In this document: piece after piece, positions 9,315-18,200 of the stretch
Layout of the letters: the number at the start of each line of letters is the position of its first letter
Position numbering within the stretch: position 1 is the stretch's first letter
Source: Verrucolacustris sp044348085
Lineage (GTDB): Bacteria; Verrucomicrobiota; Verrucomicrobiia; Methylacidiphilales; Verrucolacustridaceae
NCBI GenBank assembly: GCA_044348085.1
Contig: JBIKTM010000004.1
Coordinates: 1 to 64,000 of the forward strand
DNA length: 64,000 bases
Reading direction: 5' to 3'
Position numbers and translations under genes: made by a program
Notes under the pieces: generated by a model
The model's input: only the letters and a program-made list of their open reading frames with translations
Told to the model about the DNA's origin: nothing
Database searches by the model: none

Positions 9315-10835
9315 ATGGGTAACGGAGTTCTAAGAGTTGCGGCGCTTCTTCTGCTTCCACTTCTAGGAAGTTGTGGAAAGGGAGATTGGCAGTTAAGTGA
9401 GGCGCGCAAAAACGTAGTGATGATCGAGGTTACGGCGCAAACATGGGATTATAGGCTTCCGTGGAATCCTGGAACGGTGAGTTCGGCTCGCGGTGCGGGT
9501 TTCGTGATTGATAGAAAGCGTATCATCACCAATGCACATGTGGTTAGTGGGGCACGGTATCTCACTGTTCAAAGAGAGGCCGATCCCCGAAAATATCCCG
9601 CTAAGGTGAAATTTGTCGCCCACGATTGCGATCTCGCGATGGTGGAAGTAGAAGATCCTGATTTTTATAAAGGGACTACAGACCTTAAAATTGGGGGTAT
9701 TCCTGATTTGGAGTCGGTCGTAAGCGTCTATGGGTTTCCGATTGGTGGGGATCGGTTGTCAGTCACTCGGGGTGTAGTGAGTCGAATTGATTACAACTCG
9801 TACACGCACTCGGGCCGGGAATCTCATTTGGCAATTCAGATTGATGCCGCCATTAATCCTGGGAATAGCGGTGGACCTGTGATGCAGAATGACAAGGTTG
9901 TGGGCGTGGCGTTTCAGGGGTTTCGGGGGGATGTGGCTCAAAATGTCGGATACATGATTCCGACTCCCGTCATCCGCCGATTTCTAAAAGATGTGGAGGA
10001 TGGAAAATATGATCACTATGTGGATATCGCGATTCGATGGATGGCTTTGGAAAATCCTGCCATGCGGAAGTATTATCATCGTCCGAATGACGGATTGGGA
10101 GTAGTAGTCACAGACATTTTTTCGGAGGGTTCTTCTGATGGAGTGCTTGAGAAAGGAGATGTCCTTCTTTCGATTGATGGGCATCCGATTGAAAGTGATG
10201 GTTCAGTCCGATTGGATGGTCAACCCGTGCAGCTTGAGGAGATCGTAGAAAGGAAATTTGCAGGGGATACGGTTGAGTTGGAGGTATGGCGGAATCAGTC
10301 CATTGAGAAAAAGACGATCACCCTGCGTCCAGCTGAGATGTTTTCGATGTATGAAGTCCTGTATGAAGAGGCGCCTCGTTATGTCCTCTATGGAGGCTTG
10401 GTTTTTCAGCCGATGACCGCGAATTTAATGGCAGGTCTTTTGGGAAGTGCGGATTTGAGGCTCCGTCAGACGTACACCTTGTTTGGACAGGATCAGCTTT
10501 ATCGGGAGACTCCCGAGCCTGTTATTCTCACTTCTGTGCTTCCTGATCGGTCGAATGTGTATCTGGTGGGATTGGCTGGGCAGGTCGTAAAAGAGATTAA
10601 TGGGAAACGAATACGGACATTGGCAGATGTTGTTCCTGCCTTGGAGTTGGGTGGGGAGAGAACCGTGATTCACTTTGAGGGGGATCAAAGACCCGCTGTT
10701 CTGAAAAAGAAAGAGGTCGATCAGGTCATGCCAAGAATCATGGCGCAGTATGGAATTTCTGAAACTAAACGAACAGACCTTGGGGGGCGCCGGTTGGCCA
10801 AGGGTTCATTCAAGAAAGAGGGTGAGAATCGATGA
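9315..10835 (+). CDS. Trypsin-like Deg/HtrA-type serine protease with PDZ domain, probable lipoprotein
   Basis: About 506 residues. A hydrophobic signal with lipobox LLGSC (Cys20) predicts a lipoprotein acting in the periplasm. The triad is intact: His75 in TNAHVV, Asp106 in DCDLAMV, Ser185 in PGNSGGP. A PDZ domain follows (about residues 250-330, with EKGDVLLSIDG), then a C-terminal part with YGGLVFQPMT and a second PDZ-like region, resembling plant and bacterial Deg proteins rather than classical DegP. ATG 9315 is chosen over GTG 9297, whose AGGG motif lies directly against the start. The stop overlaps the next gene as ATGA, and that gene is a catalytically dead paralogue. Confidence 0.85.
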   Translation: MGNGVLRVAALLLLPLLGSCGKGDWQLSEARKNVVMIEVTAQTWDYRLPWNPGTVSSARGAGFVIDRKRIITNAHVVSGARYLTVQREADPRKYPAKVKFVAHDCDLAMVEVEDPDFYKGTTDLKIGGIPDLESVVSVYGFPIGGDRLSVTRGVVSRIDYNSYTHSGRESHLAIQIDAAINPGNSGGPVMQNDKVVGVAFQGFRGDVAQNVGYMIPTPVIRRFLKDVEDGKYDHYVDIAIRWMALENPAMRKYYHRPNDGLGVVVTDIFSEGSSDGVLEKGDVLLSIDGHPIESDGSVRLDGQPVQLEEIVERKFAGDTVELEVWRNQSIEKKTITLRPAEMFSMYEVLYEEAPRYVLYGGLVFQPMTANLMAGLLGSADLRLRQTYTLFGQDQLYRETPEPVILTSVLPDRSNVYLVGLAGQVVKEINGKRIRTLADVVPALELGGERTVIHFEGDQRPAVLKKKEVDQVMPRIMAQYGISETKRTDLGGRRLAKGSFKKEGENR

Positions 10836-12292
10836 AATGGATTTATCTAATTCTTGGCTTCTGGGTTTCGGCGTGCGCTATCGGCGCTGAGGATGAGGAT
10901 TCCCGAGGTTCCTTGGTCCGTGTTCGGGCATCGATCCAGCCGTATGATCAGTTTCGCCCGTGGCAAAAAAAATCTCCCTACGGGTTAAATGGTACGGGAG
11001 TGGTTTTACCGGGGGGAAAGGTGCTCGCAACGGCGGCTCTAGTCGCGAATCGAACTGAAGTGGGTCTTGAAAAGCCTGGGTCGGCGGAAAAGTGTGCGGC
11101 TGAGGTCGAGGCCATTGATTACGAGGCAAATCTTGCGCTCCTGCAGCCGACAGACAAAAACTTTCTTAAGGGTTTTGCTGGAGTGGTTCTGGGCCCCGCG
11201 CTCCGGGCGGGAGACAAAACTGAAGTTTGGCAGTTGGAGAGAAATGGGGAAATGTTGCGGAATCAGGCTGAGATTCTTTCCGCAGGGGTGGGGCGTTACC
11301 CATCCGATGAAGCTGGTTTTCTCCTTTATGGAGTACGAGTTTCGCTCCCAAAGCGCGACGATAGCTACACACTCCCATTGATGAAGGATGGTCAGTTGGC
11401 TGGCATGATGATGGGTTACGATCGGGATTCGCAGGAAGGAACTGCCATTCCTATTCCGATGATTGAACACTTTCTGAAAGATGCTGCGGATGGAAAATAC
11501 GAGGGATTCCCCACCTTGGGGGTAAGCTGGAGTACATTGCGTGATCCCAATTTGCGGGAGGAGGTAATGGCTCCTAAATCCGGGGGGCTATTGTTAACCC
11601 GAGTTAATCCAAGGGGAACAGCAGGAAGAGCCGGCCTTAAAGAGGGGGATGTTTTACTCAGCGTGGACGGGTTTAAGCTGGATGAGGATGGAAACTATCG
11701 GGACTCACTTTACGGGCCTACCGCAGTTGGAAATTTGATTCGAACGAAACCCACGGTTGGATCAGTTGCGCGTTTTCGAATCTCGCGAAATGGCAAGGAG
11801 ATGGATCTTGTGGGAACCTATGATCGAAAAGCCAGGGAGGAGGTTTCAATTCCCACGCTACAATTTGATCAAGCGCCGAAGTTTCTCGTGGTGGGTGGGT
11901 TGGTTTTTCAGGAGCTTACAGGTGTCTATTTACAGGAGTGGGGGGATAAGTGGTCGGAGCGTGCGCCTCAACGTCTTGTCGAGTACTTCACTTTTCAACA
12001 AGAGAAAAGACCTGACCCAGAGAAGAAGGTTGTTTTCTTGAGTCAGGTTCTGCCTTCGCCAATCACACTAGGATACCTGCAGTTGTCGGGGTTAGTTTTG
12101 GAGAAAATGAACGGGCGTGAAATCAAGAACTTGGCGGAGTTGGCAAAAGCCGTGGATGAAATTTCCAGCGGCGACATTGTGTTCGAGTTTCGAGATGAGC
12201 CAGGGAAATTGATCCTCCAAGCTGATGGCTTGCCTGCCATTTCGGAAAAGATTGGTAAAGACTACGGATTACCAGCACTTCGCCGTTTGTAG
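10832..12292 (+). CDS. Catalytically dead Deg/HtrA paralogue (pseudoprotease) with PDZ domain
   Basis: A 486-residue protein aligning along its length with the upstream protease: same N-terminal fold, a shared FLKDAADGKYEGF-type linker, PDZ (KEGDVLLSVDGFKL, about 263-276), VVGGLVFQEL and the C-terminal PDZ-like region. All three catalytic positions are changed: His to A69 (TAALVA), Asp to N100 (YEANLALL), and the GNSGGP loop to DSYTLP (Ser position Y179). It cannot be a serine protease of this type. A lipobox-like VSAC (Cys15) suggests a lipoprotein. The reading frame is intact and long, so it looks selected, not decaying. Partner, inhibitor or substrate-recruiting roles are possible; that is inference. 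Confidence 0.82.
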   Translation: MKWIYLILGFWVSACAIGAEDEDSRGSLVRVRASIQPYDQFRPWQKKSPYGLNGTGVVLPGGKVLATAALVANRTEVGLEKPGSAEKCAAEVEAIDYEANLALLQPTDKNFLKGFAGVVLGPALRAGDKTEVWQLERNGEMLRNQAEILSAGVGRYPSDEAGFLLYGVRVSLPKRDDSYTLPLMKDGQLAGMMMGYDRDSQEGTAIPIPMIEHFLKDAADGKYEGFPTLGVSWSTLRDPNLREEVMAPKSGGLLLTRVNPRGTAGRAGLKEGDVLLSVDGFKLDEDGNYRDSLYGPTAVGNLIRTKPTVGSVARFRISRNGKEMDLVGTYDRKAREEVSIPTLQFDQAPKFLVVGGLVFQELTGVYLQEWGDKWSERAPQRLVEYFTFQQEKRPDPEKKVVFLSQVLPSPITLGYLQLSGLVLEKMNGREIKNLAELAKAVDEISSGDIVFEFRDEPGKLILQADGLPAISEKIGKDYGLPALRRL

Positions 12293-12313
12293 GGTGAGGT
12301 GCGGAGGCCCACG

Positions 12314-12982
12314 ATGCGTTTGAGTGGTTGGGCTGTTTTTGATTTAGACGGAACGCTTGTGGACACTTTGGGCGAAATTCGTCTGGCTTTGAATCGGGTG
12401 CTAGCTCGGCACGGGCGAAATGGTTTAGAGAGTGATGTCGTTCGAGATCTGGTTGGGAATGGCCCTAAAACCCTTATGGAGCGTGCGTGGAGTAAGACAG
12501 GAAGTAGTGCAAATGCTGGCGAGGCTGGTTTATTGGCAGAAGAGTACTCGAAGGAGTACGACAAGAACCCTGCTGGGATGAGTCGTCCTTATCCTGGAGT
12601 CCATGAGGGAGTACAGAGGTTAATCCAATCTGGGTGGAGGCTTGGAGTTTGCACCAACAAGCATGGTAACGCTGCACGCGCTTTGGTTCGAGATTTGGGC
12701 TGGGAAAGTTGGATTCGAGTTGTGGTTAGCGGCGAGGAAAGCTTCCGAAAGCCTGATCCCCGCCCCTTACGGTTCGCTTTCCAAAAAATGGGCGCGTGTT
12801 TTGGAAGACACCTTTTCATAGGAGATAGTGAGATCGACCTCAAAACAGCTCAAAATGCAAGAGTGGAGGGCGTTTTTCTTGAGCATGGATATGGGGAAAA
12901 GGGGCTCTTTCAGGCACGATCCTTTTCAAACGCTGTAGATCTTTTTTCGTGGATGGCTCAGTCAGGCCCCTGCGTGCGATAG
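12314..12982 (+). CDS. HAD-superfamily phosphatase, phosphoglycolate phosphatase-like
   Basis: A 222-residue HAD hydrolase with all four motifs: DLDGT with nucleophile D10, CTNK (motif II), RKPDP (motif III Lys) and GDSEID (motif IV). The helical cap after motif I fits subclass C1 (Gph/PgmB type). The substrate is not readable; phosphoglycolate is the commonest for this shape. ATG 12314 is preferred over GTG 12299 because GGAGG lies six bases upstream. It follows the pseudoprotease by 21 bases and probably shares its operon, with no obvious functional link. Confidence 0.85.
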   Translation: MRLSGWAVFDLDGTLVDTLGEIRLALNRVLARHGRNGLESDVVRDLVGNGPKTLMERAWSKTGSSANAGEAGLLAEEYSKEYDKNPAGMSRPYPGVHEGVQRLIQSGWRLGVCTNKHGNAARALVRDLGWESWIRVVVSGEESFRKPDPRPLRFAFQKMGACFGRHLFIGDSEIDLKTAQNARVEGVFLEHGYGEKGLFQARSFSNAVDLFSWMAQSGPCVR

Positions 12983-13027
12983 GAAAATCCCGGTTCTTTG
13001 AGTTTTGTAATCGAGAATGAAAGTATC

Positions 13028-14575
13028 TTATTTTTTGCGAAGGAGTGACTTGCCCGTCATCGCAGAGGGCTTGGGTATTTTGAGCATATCCAAAAGGGTG
13101 GGGGCCACGTCCGCAAGAATACCATCCTCTAAGGTATGTGCGTTTGCATCTTCAGCAACGTACAGAAAGTGGACCAGGTTTGTGGTGTGGGCTGTATGTG
13201 GGGCTCCACTCTTTTCAAGCATCTGTTCGCAGTTTCCGTGGTCGGCTGTCACGACAGCTTTTCCCCCTGCTTTTTCTAGGGCTTCGAGAACTTGGCCTAC
13301 ACAACGGTCGATGGTTTCGACGGCGCGAATCCCTGCAGTAAGGACTCCCGTATGGCCGACCATGTCGGGATTGGCAAAATTCAGGATGATTAAGTCATCC
13401 TGACCTTTTTGGATTCGATCCACAACACGCTCGGTAAGGGCAGGGGCGCTCATCTCTGGTTGCAAGTCATACGTTGCGACCTTAGGGGAGGGGACCATAA
13501 TTCTCTCCTCCTTCGGATTAGGAGTTTCCTTTCCGCCATTAAAGAAGTAGGTGACGTGAGGATATTTTTCCGTCTCGGCAAGCCTTGCTTGTGATAGGCC
13601 ATGTGCCGCCACAACTTCTCCAAGGAGGTCATTCATTGGTAGGGGAGTGAAGAGATTTTTGATGCCCAGCTGTGTGAAATCACTTTCGTATGGGGTCATC
13701 GTGAACACATGAACTTTCGGATGATGCGATGATTGGAATTCAGAGAATTCGGGATCTGCCAGGGAGCGAACGATTTGTCTCATTCGATCTGCGCGAAAAT
13801 TAAAAAAGAATAGAACATCGTCGTCTCGGATCAGAGGTTTATTTGATTCAATAAAGCAAATGGGGGTAATGAACTCATCCGTTGTTCCTTTTGCATAGGA
13901 CTCAGCGATAGCGGTCGTGGCTGATTTTGCTGGAACCCCCTGGCCCTCTACAAAGAGATCGCGTGCGAGTTTGACCCTCTCCCATCGCCGATCTCGATCC
14001 ATGGCGTAGTAGCGTCCTACAAGTGTGGCTAGGGTGGACCCTGGGCATGAGGCAATCTTGGACTCGAGTTGCGACATAAACTCGCGAGCTGATGTGGGGG
14101 AACAGTCCCGCCCATCGGTTATGGCATGTATGTAGATTTCCCGATGACCTGATTCCGATGCGAGTTGGATGAGTGCGAGTAGGTGATCGATGTTTGAGTG
14201 GACTCCCCCGTTCGAGACAAGGCCGATCAGGTGGAGGCGTTTCCCTTTGGCCTTTTCAAAGCAGGCTTGGAGAGTTCGGTTTTTCCCCAATGAGCCATCC
14301 GCTACAGCTAAATTGATTCGGGTAAGCTCTTGGTAAACGATTCTACCGGCACCTAAGTTTAGATGACCCACTTCTGAGTTTCCCATCTGACCCTCTGGAA
14401 GACCGACCTCAAGCCCACTGGCCTGGAGTCTGGACATGGGGTATTTCTTGTACAACTGATCGTGAACCGGCGTTGAGGCAAGGAGGGTAGCGTCTCCTTC
14501 GCGTTCTGCAGCCGAGCGTCCAGCAGGGTTAATCCCCCAACCGTCCCGAATTAGAAGAAGAACAGGCTTTTTCAT
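13028..14575 (-). CDS. gpmI: 2,3-bisphosphoglycerate-independent phosphoglycerate mutase
   Basis: This 515-residue enzyme interconverts 3- and 2-phosphoglycerate with two metal ions, typically manganese. The metal-binding Asp is in LLIRDGWG (D11), and the phosphorylated Ser is S67 in QMGNSEVGHLNLGAGR. GGVHSN and AITDGRDCSP mark the phosphotransferase insert domain. The C-terminal metal ligands are in NFANPDMVGHTG and VTADHGN. The length is normal. It converges on the HAD gene (45 bases) and is divergent from corA (54 bases). Confidence 0.97.
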   Translation of the reverse strand: MKKPVLLLIRDGWGINPAGRSAAEREGDATLLASTPVHDQLYKKYPMSRLQASGLEVGLPEGQMGNSEVGHLNLGAGRIVYQELTRINLAVADGSLGKNRTLQACFEKAKGKRLHLIGLVSNGGVHSNIDHLLALIQLASESGHREIYIHAITDGRDCSPTSAREFMSQLESKIASCPGSTLATLVGRYYAMDRDRRWERVKLARDLFVEGQGVPAKSATTAIAESYAKGTTDEFITPICFIESNKPLIRDDDVLFFFNFRADRMRQIVRSLADPEFSEFQSSHHPKVHVFTMTPYESDFTQLGIKNLFTPLPMNDLLGEVVAAHGLSQARLAETEKYPHVTYFFNGGKETPNPKEERIMVPSPKVATYDLQPEMSAPALTERVVDRIQKGQDDLIILNFANPDMVGHTGVLTAGIRAVETIDRCVGQVLEALEKAGGKAVVTADHGNCEQMLEKSGAPHTAHTTNLVHFLYVAEDANAHTLEDGILADVAPTLLDMLKIPKPSAMTGKSLLRKK

Positions 14576-14629
14576 GTAAAATCAAGATACCTTAATTTTA
14601 GCAAGAATCGAGTTGAGTTCTTTTGATGA

Positions 14630-15646
14630 TTGAAAACTTTGGACGAAAGACGGAAATCGGGAGATACTCGTCATGTGATAGAGTCATTCGTTTTTAGTGA
14701 GGGCAGGCCAGTTAGCCACAACGTGGAGATGGAAGCCCTGCGATTAGCCCGTGCAGACAAAGGATTGATCCTGTGGATTGATCTCACGGATCCTACTCCT
14801 GAGGAAACCAAGGCAATCCTTGAGCTCCTTTTTGAATTTCACCCTCTTGCGATCGAGGACTGTGTGACGCTAAGTGAGCTTCCTAAAATCGAGGATTACG
14901 AGGATTACCTTTTCATGATCATGCATAGCGTTGCGATAAGCAGCGAGAAGATGCTTAAAATTTCCGAACTGAATCTCTTTTTAGGTAAAGAGTTCTTAGT
15001 CACCTATCATCGCGAACCCATCCCTGGTGTTACGCTCCTAAAGGAGCGATTGACAAAAGGGACAGCACAACAGGCCCGGGGTTCGGACCGGCTGGCACAT
15101 CAGATCCTTGATCAGGTTGCTGATTCATATTTGCCTGTGGTGGAAGTTCTCACGGAGGAGATGGAAGATGTGGAGGAGAAAGCGCTATCCGGAATGAGAA
15201 AGGAGGATCTTTCGAAAAGAATTTTGCGGGCGCGGCGTCGGCTTTCTAGTCTAAGACAAGCCTTGCGTCCGCAAAGGGAGGTGATTTCCCGCCTAGCTCG
15301 TGGTGAGTCCAAGCTGATCCGAGCACTTATGTTGCCTTATTTTCGCGATGTTCAAGACGCGTTGGCACGGGTGGATGAGCGTCTGCAAGGATGTAATGAT
15401 CGTATGATGGTGGCATTTGATGTTTATACGAATCGCTCGGCTCACGAGGCCAACGAAGGAATTAAGGTTTTAACTGCCCTGACTGCGGTAACGATTCCCC
15501 CCGTCGTTGTCGGATCGTGGTATGGGATGAACTTTCGTCATATGCCTGAACTGGATCACCCGTTGGGTTACTTTGGTCTCATGGGGGTAACTTTCGCCCT
15601 GATGCTAGGGATGGGGCTTTGGTTGAAGTTCAAACGTTGGTTTTAA
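14630..15646 (+). CDS. corA: CorA-family magnesium/divalent cation transporter
   Basis: A 338-residue CorA channel. A large cytoplasmic N-terminal domain and long helix are followed by two C-terminal membrane spans. The signature YGMNF sits at the end of the first span, followed by the periplasmic MPEL loop. Residues such as HPLAIEDC near 80 are typical. No ATG starts this frame. The TTG at 14630 gives a normal length, and an overlapping ATG at 14626 is out of frame. CorA imports Mg2+ down the membrane potential. It is followed 17 bases later by the sensor kinase gene. Confidence 0.92.
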   Translation: MKTLDERRKSGDTRHVIESFVFSEGRPVSHNVEMEALRLARADKGLILWIDLTDPTPEETKAILELLFEFHPLAIEDCVTLSELPKIEDYEDYLFMIMHSVAISSEKMLKISELNLFLGKEFLVTYHREPIPGVTLLKERLTKGTAQQARGSDRLAHQILDQVADSYLPVVEVLTEEMEDVEEKALSGMRKEDLSKRILRARRRLSSLRQALRPQREVISRLARGESKLIRALMLPYFRDVQDALARVDERLQGCNDRMMVAFDVYTNRSAHEANEGIKVLTALTAVTIPPVVVGSWYGMNFRHMPELDHPLGYFGLMGVTFALMLGMGLWLKFKRWF

Positions 15647-15663
15647 AGAGGGGATCTTGAGGA

Positions 15664-16842
15664 ATGAAATCCTCCTTTTTAGAGCGTCTTCTTGAGCGGG
15701 CAGATCGGGTGGGTCATGGGGAGATTCAGTCCCAAATTGTGCGATTGGCCGACGACAAGGGTTTTTTAGAGACAATATTTAATACCCTCCAGGAAGGGGT
15801 TCTGGTTGTAGATGGGGATGGAAAAGTAACCTATCGGAACCAAGCCGCAGGAAGACTCCTGGGGTTGCCTGAATCAGGGGAGTTAGGCGGATGGACATTG
15901 GGTCGTAGTCTTCGAGGAATCGATTGGCGCGAGTCCCTTCGGGAAAATCGCTCTTCTTCGGGAACAATTGAGGTCAATTATCCCGAGACTCGGATTCTAA
16001 ATTACTATTTGGTTCCGCTTGAAAAATCGGGACGATTAGGTGGTTTATATGTGGCTATTTTTCATGATGTGACGCGAGATCGCAATGAGGCAAAAAGTGC
16101 GGTTGAGGCGGGACGTGTGGAGGCTTTAACTCTTTTGGCCGCTGGGGTAGCCCACGAGTTGGGGAATCCTCTTAACAGTCTTCACTTGCATCTACAAATT
16201 ATGGCCAAGGATGTAGCTGGGTTGGGGCAAGATTCTGCAAAGAAAATCAGCGAGTCCATTGCTACATGTCAGCAGGAGATTCGTAGGCTGGATGGTTTGA
16301 TCACTCAATTTCTTCGGGCAATCCGGCCTAAACCTGTAAAGAAGACTTTGGAAGATACGGCAGATGTTTTAGAGGAAGCCCTGCTTCCTCTCGAGGTCGA
16401 GCTTAAGGACCGAGGAATTCTTTTGGAAAAGCAGTTGGGTCCCGGTACTCCTCGGATTCCAATGGATAGGGAACAGATGAAACAGGCGATTTATAATGTA
16501 GTCCGCAACGCAATGCAGGCGGCCGGAGAGCAAGGCTTGATTTCCCTCCAAGTACGAAGGGAAGGTGATTTCTGGGTGTTTGAGTGTAGAGATAATGGGG
16601 TAGGAATCTCCGCTGATGATCTTCCTCATTTGGGCACCCCCTTTTTTACGACTCGCAAAGATGGCACAGGACTGGGTCTCATGATTGTTCAAAGAATAGC
16701 CAGAGAACATGGTGGATCTCTGCAGATCACGACCCGTGAAGGGAAGGGGTCAACGGTGAAAATATTAATTCCTATATACGAAAAGAGGGTTCATCTGCTT
16801 ACGGAAACTTCAGGTGTGGGTGAGGAGGTTGCCCCTCAATGA
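15664..16842 (+). CDS. PAS-domain sensor histidine kinase (NtrB-like)
   Basis: 392 residues, no clear membrane span, so probably cytosolic. A PAS domain lies at about 33-140 (LVVDGDGKVTYRNQAA). The phosphoacceptor region has H164 in VAHELGNPLNSL. The HATPase domain has the N box (NVVRNAMQAA), G1 (DNGVGI), F box (FFTTRKDGTG) and G2 (GLGL). This layout matches NtrB/AtoS-type kinases that phosphorylate sigma-54 activators, and the next gene is such an activator, overlapping by ATGA at 16839-16842. The stimulus is unknown; PAS suggests an internal ligand or redox state. Confidence 0.93.
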   Translation: MKSSFLERLLERADRVGHGEIQSQIVRLADDKGFLETIFNTLQEGVLVVDGDGKVTYRNQAAGRLLGLPESGELGGWTLGRSLRGIDWRESLRENRSSSGTIEVNYPETRILNYYLVPLEKSGRLGGLYVAIFHDVTRDRNEAKSAVEAGRVEALTLLAAGVAHELGNPLNSLHLHLQIMAKDVAGLGQDSAKKISESIATCQQEIRRLDGLITQFLRAIRPKPVKKTLEDTADVLEEALLPLEVELKDRGILLEKQLGPGTPRIPMDREQMKQAIYNVVRNAMQAAGEQGLISLQVRREGDFWVFECRDNGVGISADDLPHLGTPFFTTRKDGTGLGLMIVQRIAREHGGSLQITTREGKGSTVKILIPIYEKRVHLLTETSGVGEEVAPQ

Positions 16843-18200
16843 GACCGAAGTTGCTTGTAGTAGATGATGAAAAAAACACAAGGGAGGCGTTACGCCGAGC
16901 ATTCGAGGATGCTTTTGAAGTGTTTGTTGCGGCAAATCTGGAAAGTTCAAAGAATCTGATTAAGTCAGAGCCGATGGATGTAGTTCTCACGGATCTGCGA
17001 TTGGGAAACGAAAGTGGTTTGGAGGTTCTCAAGTTGTGCCAGAGGCAAAATCCCCCACCTCCCTGTGTTGTTATGACTGCTTATGGTTCCGTGGAGAGCG
17101 CAGTGGAGGGGATGCGACAAGGGGCTTACGACTATGTTACGAAGCCTTTAGATCTGGATCATGCTCAACTTCTTTTACAAAGGGCCGTTCGAACTGTGCG
17201 GGTGGAGCAAGAGAATCTTGAATTAAAAGCTCTGCTAGAGCGTTCCTTTGGTTTGGATAGAATTCTAGGAAAGTCGGTGGCGATTGAGAAGGTTTTGGAC
17301 CGTGTTCGACAGGTCGCGGATTCCAAGGCGAGTGTTTTACTTGAGGGTGAAAGCGGAACGGGTAAGGAGTTGGTTGCGCGAGCTTTGCATGGGTTGAGCT
17401 CAAGAAAAGGAGGCCCGTTTGTGGCCGTCCACTGTGCGGCTCTTTCTCCTCAGCTCTTGGAAAGTGAGCTCTTTGGTCACGAAAAAGGAAGCTTCACAGG
17501 GGCGACGGAAAAGCGAATCGGTCGTTTTGAACAGGCTCAAGGCGGAACTATTTTTCTGGATGAGATCGGAGAGATTGATGCGGCCACACAGGTAAAGCTG
17601 TTAAGGGTTTTGGGGGAGCGAACTATGGAGAGAGTTGGAGGAAATCGTCTGCTCGATGTCGATGTACGACTCATTACGGCGACCCATCGCAGTTTAGATC
17701 GTTTAGTGCAGGAAGGAAAATTTCGTGAGGATCTCTACTTTCGGATTCGGGTTGTTCAAATCCAGATACCACCGTTGCGAGATAGGCCTGAGGATATTCC
17801 CATTCTGGCAGAATCTTTTCGCAAGGAATACAGCTTGGAGAATGGGAAAGGGGATCTGTCTTTTTCCCCTTCCAGCATAAGATTGATGATGGATTATCGT
17901 TGGCCGGGAAATGTTCGTGAGCTGCGAACGGCTGTCGAGCACGGAGTAGTTTTAGCCAAAGGAAGAGCGATTGAGCCTGATGACCTGCCTAACTCCGTAC
18001 GGATGGGGAGTGATAGGATTGAATCGCGGGTTGAGGCAACGAGCCTACGGCTCGATAAAATCCAGAAAAGCCTGATTGATGCGGCTATGGATAAAACTGG
18101 AAAAAATATCTCCAAGGCGGCTCAAGCTCTAGGCATCAGTCGTCGCACGCTTCACCGTAAGCTGGCTCAATCTTCCAAGAAAGGTAAGATATCTCGGTGA
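16839..18200 (+). CDS. Sigma-54-dependent response regulator (NtrC family)
   Basis: 453 residues in three domains. The receiver (1-120) has the acidic pair at VVDDE and phosphoacceptor D52 in LTDLRLG. The AAA+ domain (about 140-370) has Walker A GESGTGKE (170-177), the sigma-54 contact loop GSFTGA (217-222, a common variant of GAFTGA) and Walker B FLDEIGE. A Fis-type helix-turn-helix lies at the C-terminus (AAQALGISRRTLHRKL). It should activate sigma-54 promoters when phosphorylated by the kinase upstream. The stop overlaps the next gene's GTG (GTGA), tying the pair to a membrane glycosyltransferase-like gene and hinting at control of surface polysaccharide. Confidence 0.95.
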   Translation: MRPKLLVVDDEKNTREALRRAFEDAFEVFVAANLESSKNLIKSEPMDVVLTDLRLGNESGLEVLKLCQRQNPPPPCVVMTAYGSVESAVEGMRQGAYDYVTKPLDLDHAQLLLQRAVRTVRVEQENLELKALLERSFGLDRILGKSVAIEKVLDRVRQVADSKASVLLEGESGTGKELVARALHGLSSRKGGPFVAVHCAALSPQLLESELFGHEKGSFTGATEKRIGRFEQAQGGTIFLDEIGEIDAATQVKLLRVLGERTMERVGGNRLLDVDVRLITATHRSLDRLVQEGKFREDLYFRIRVVQIQIPPLRDRPEDIPILAESFRKEYSLENGKGDLSFSPSSIRLMMDYRWPGNVRELRTAVEHGVVLAKGRAIEPDDLPNSVRMGSDRIESRVEATSLRLDKIQKSLIDAAMDKTGKNISKAAQALGISRRTLHRKLAQSSKKGKISR

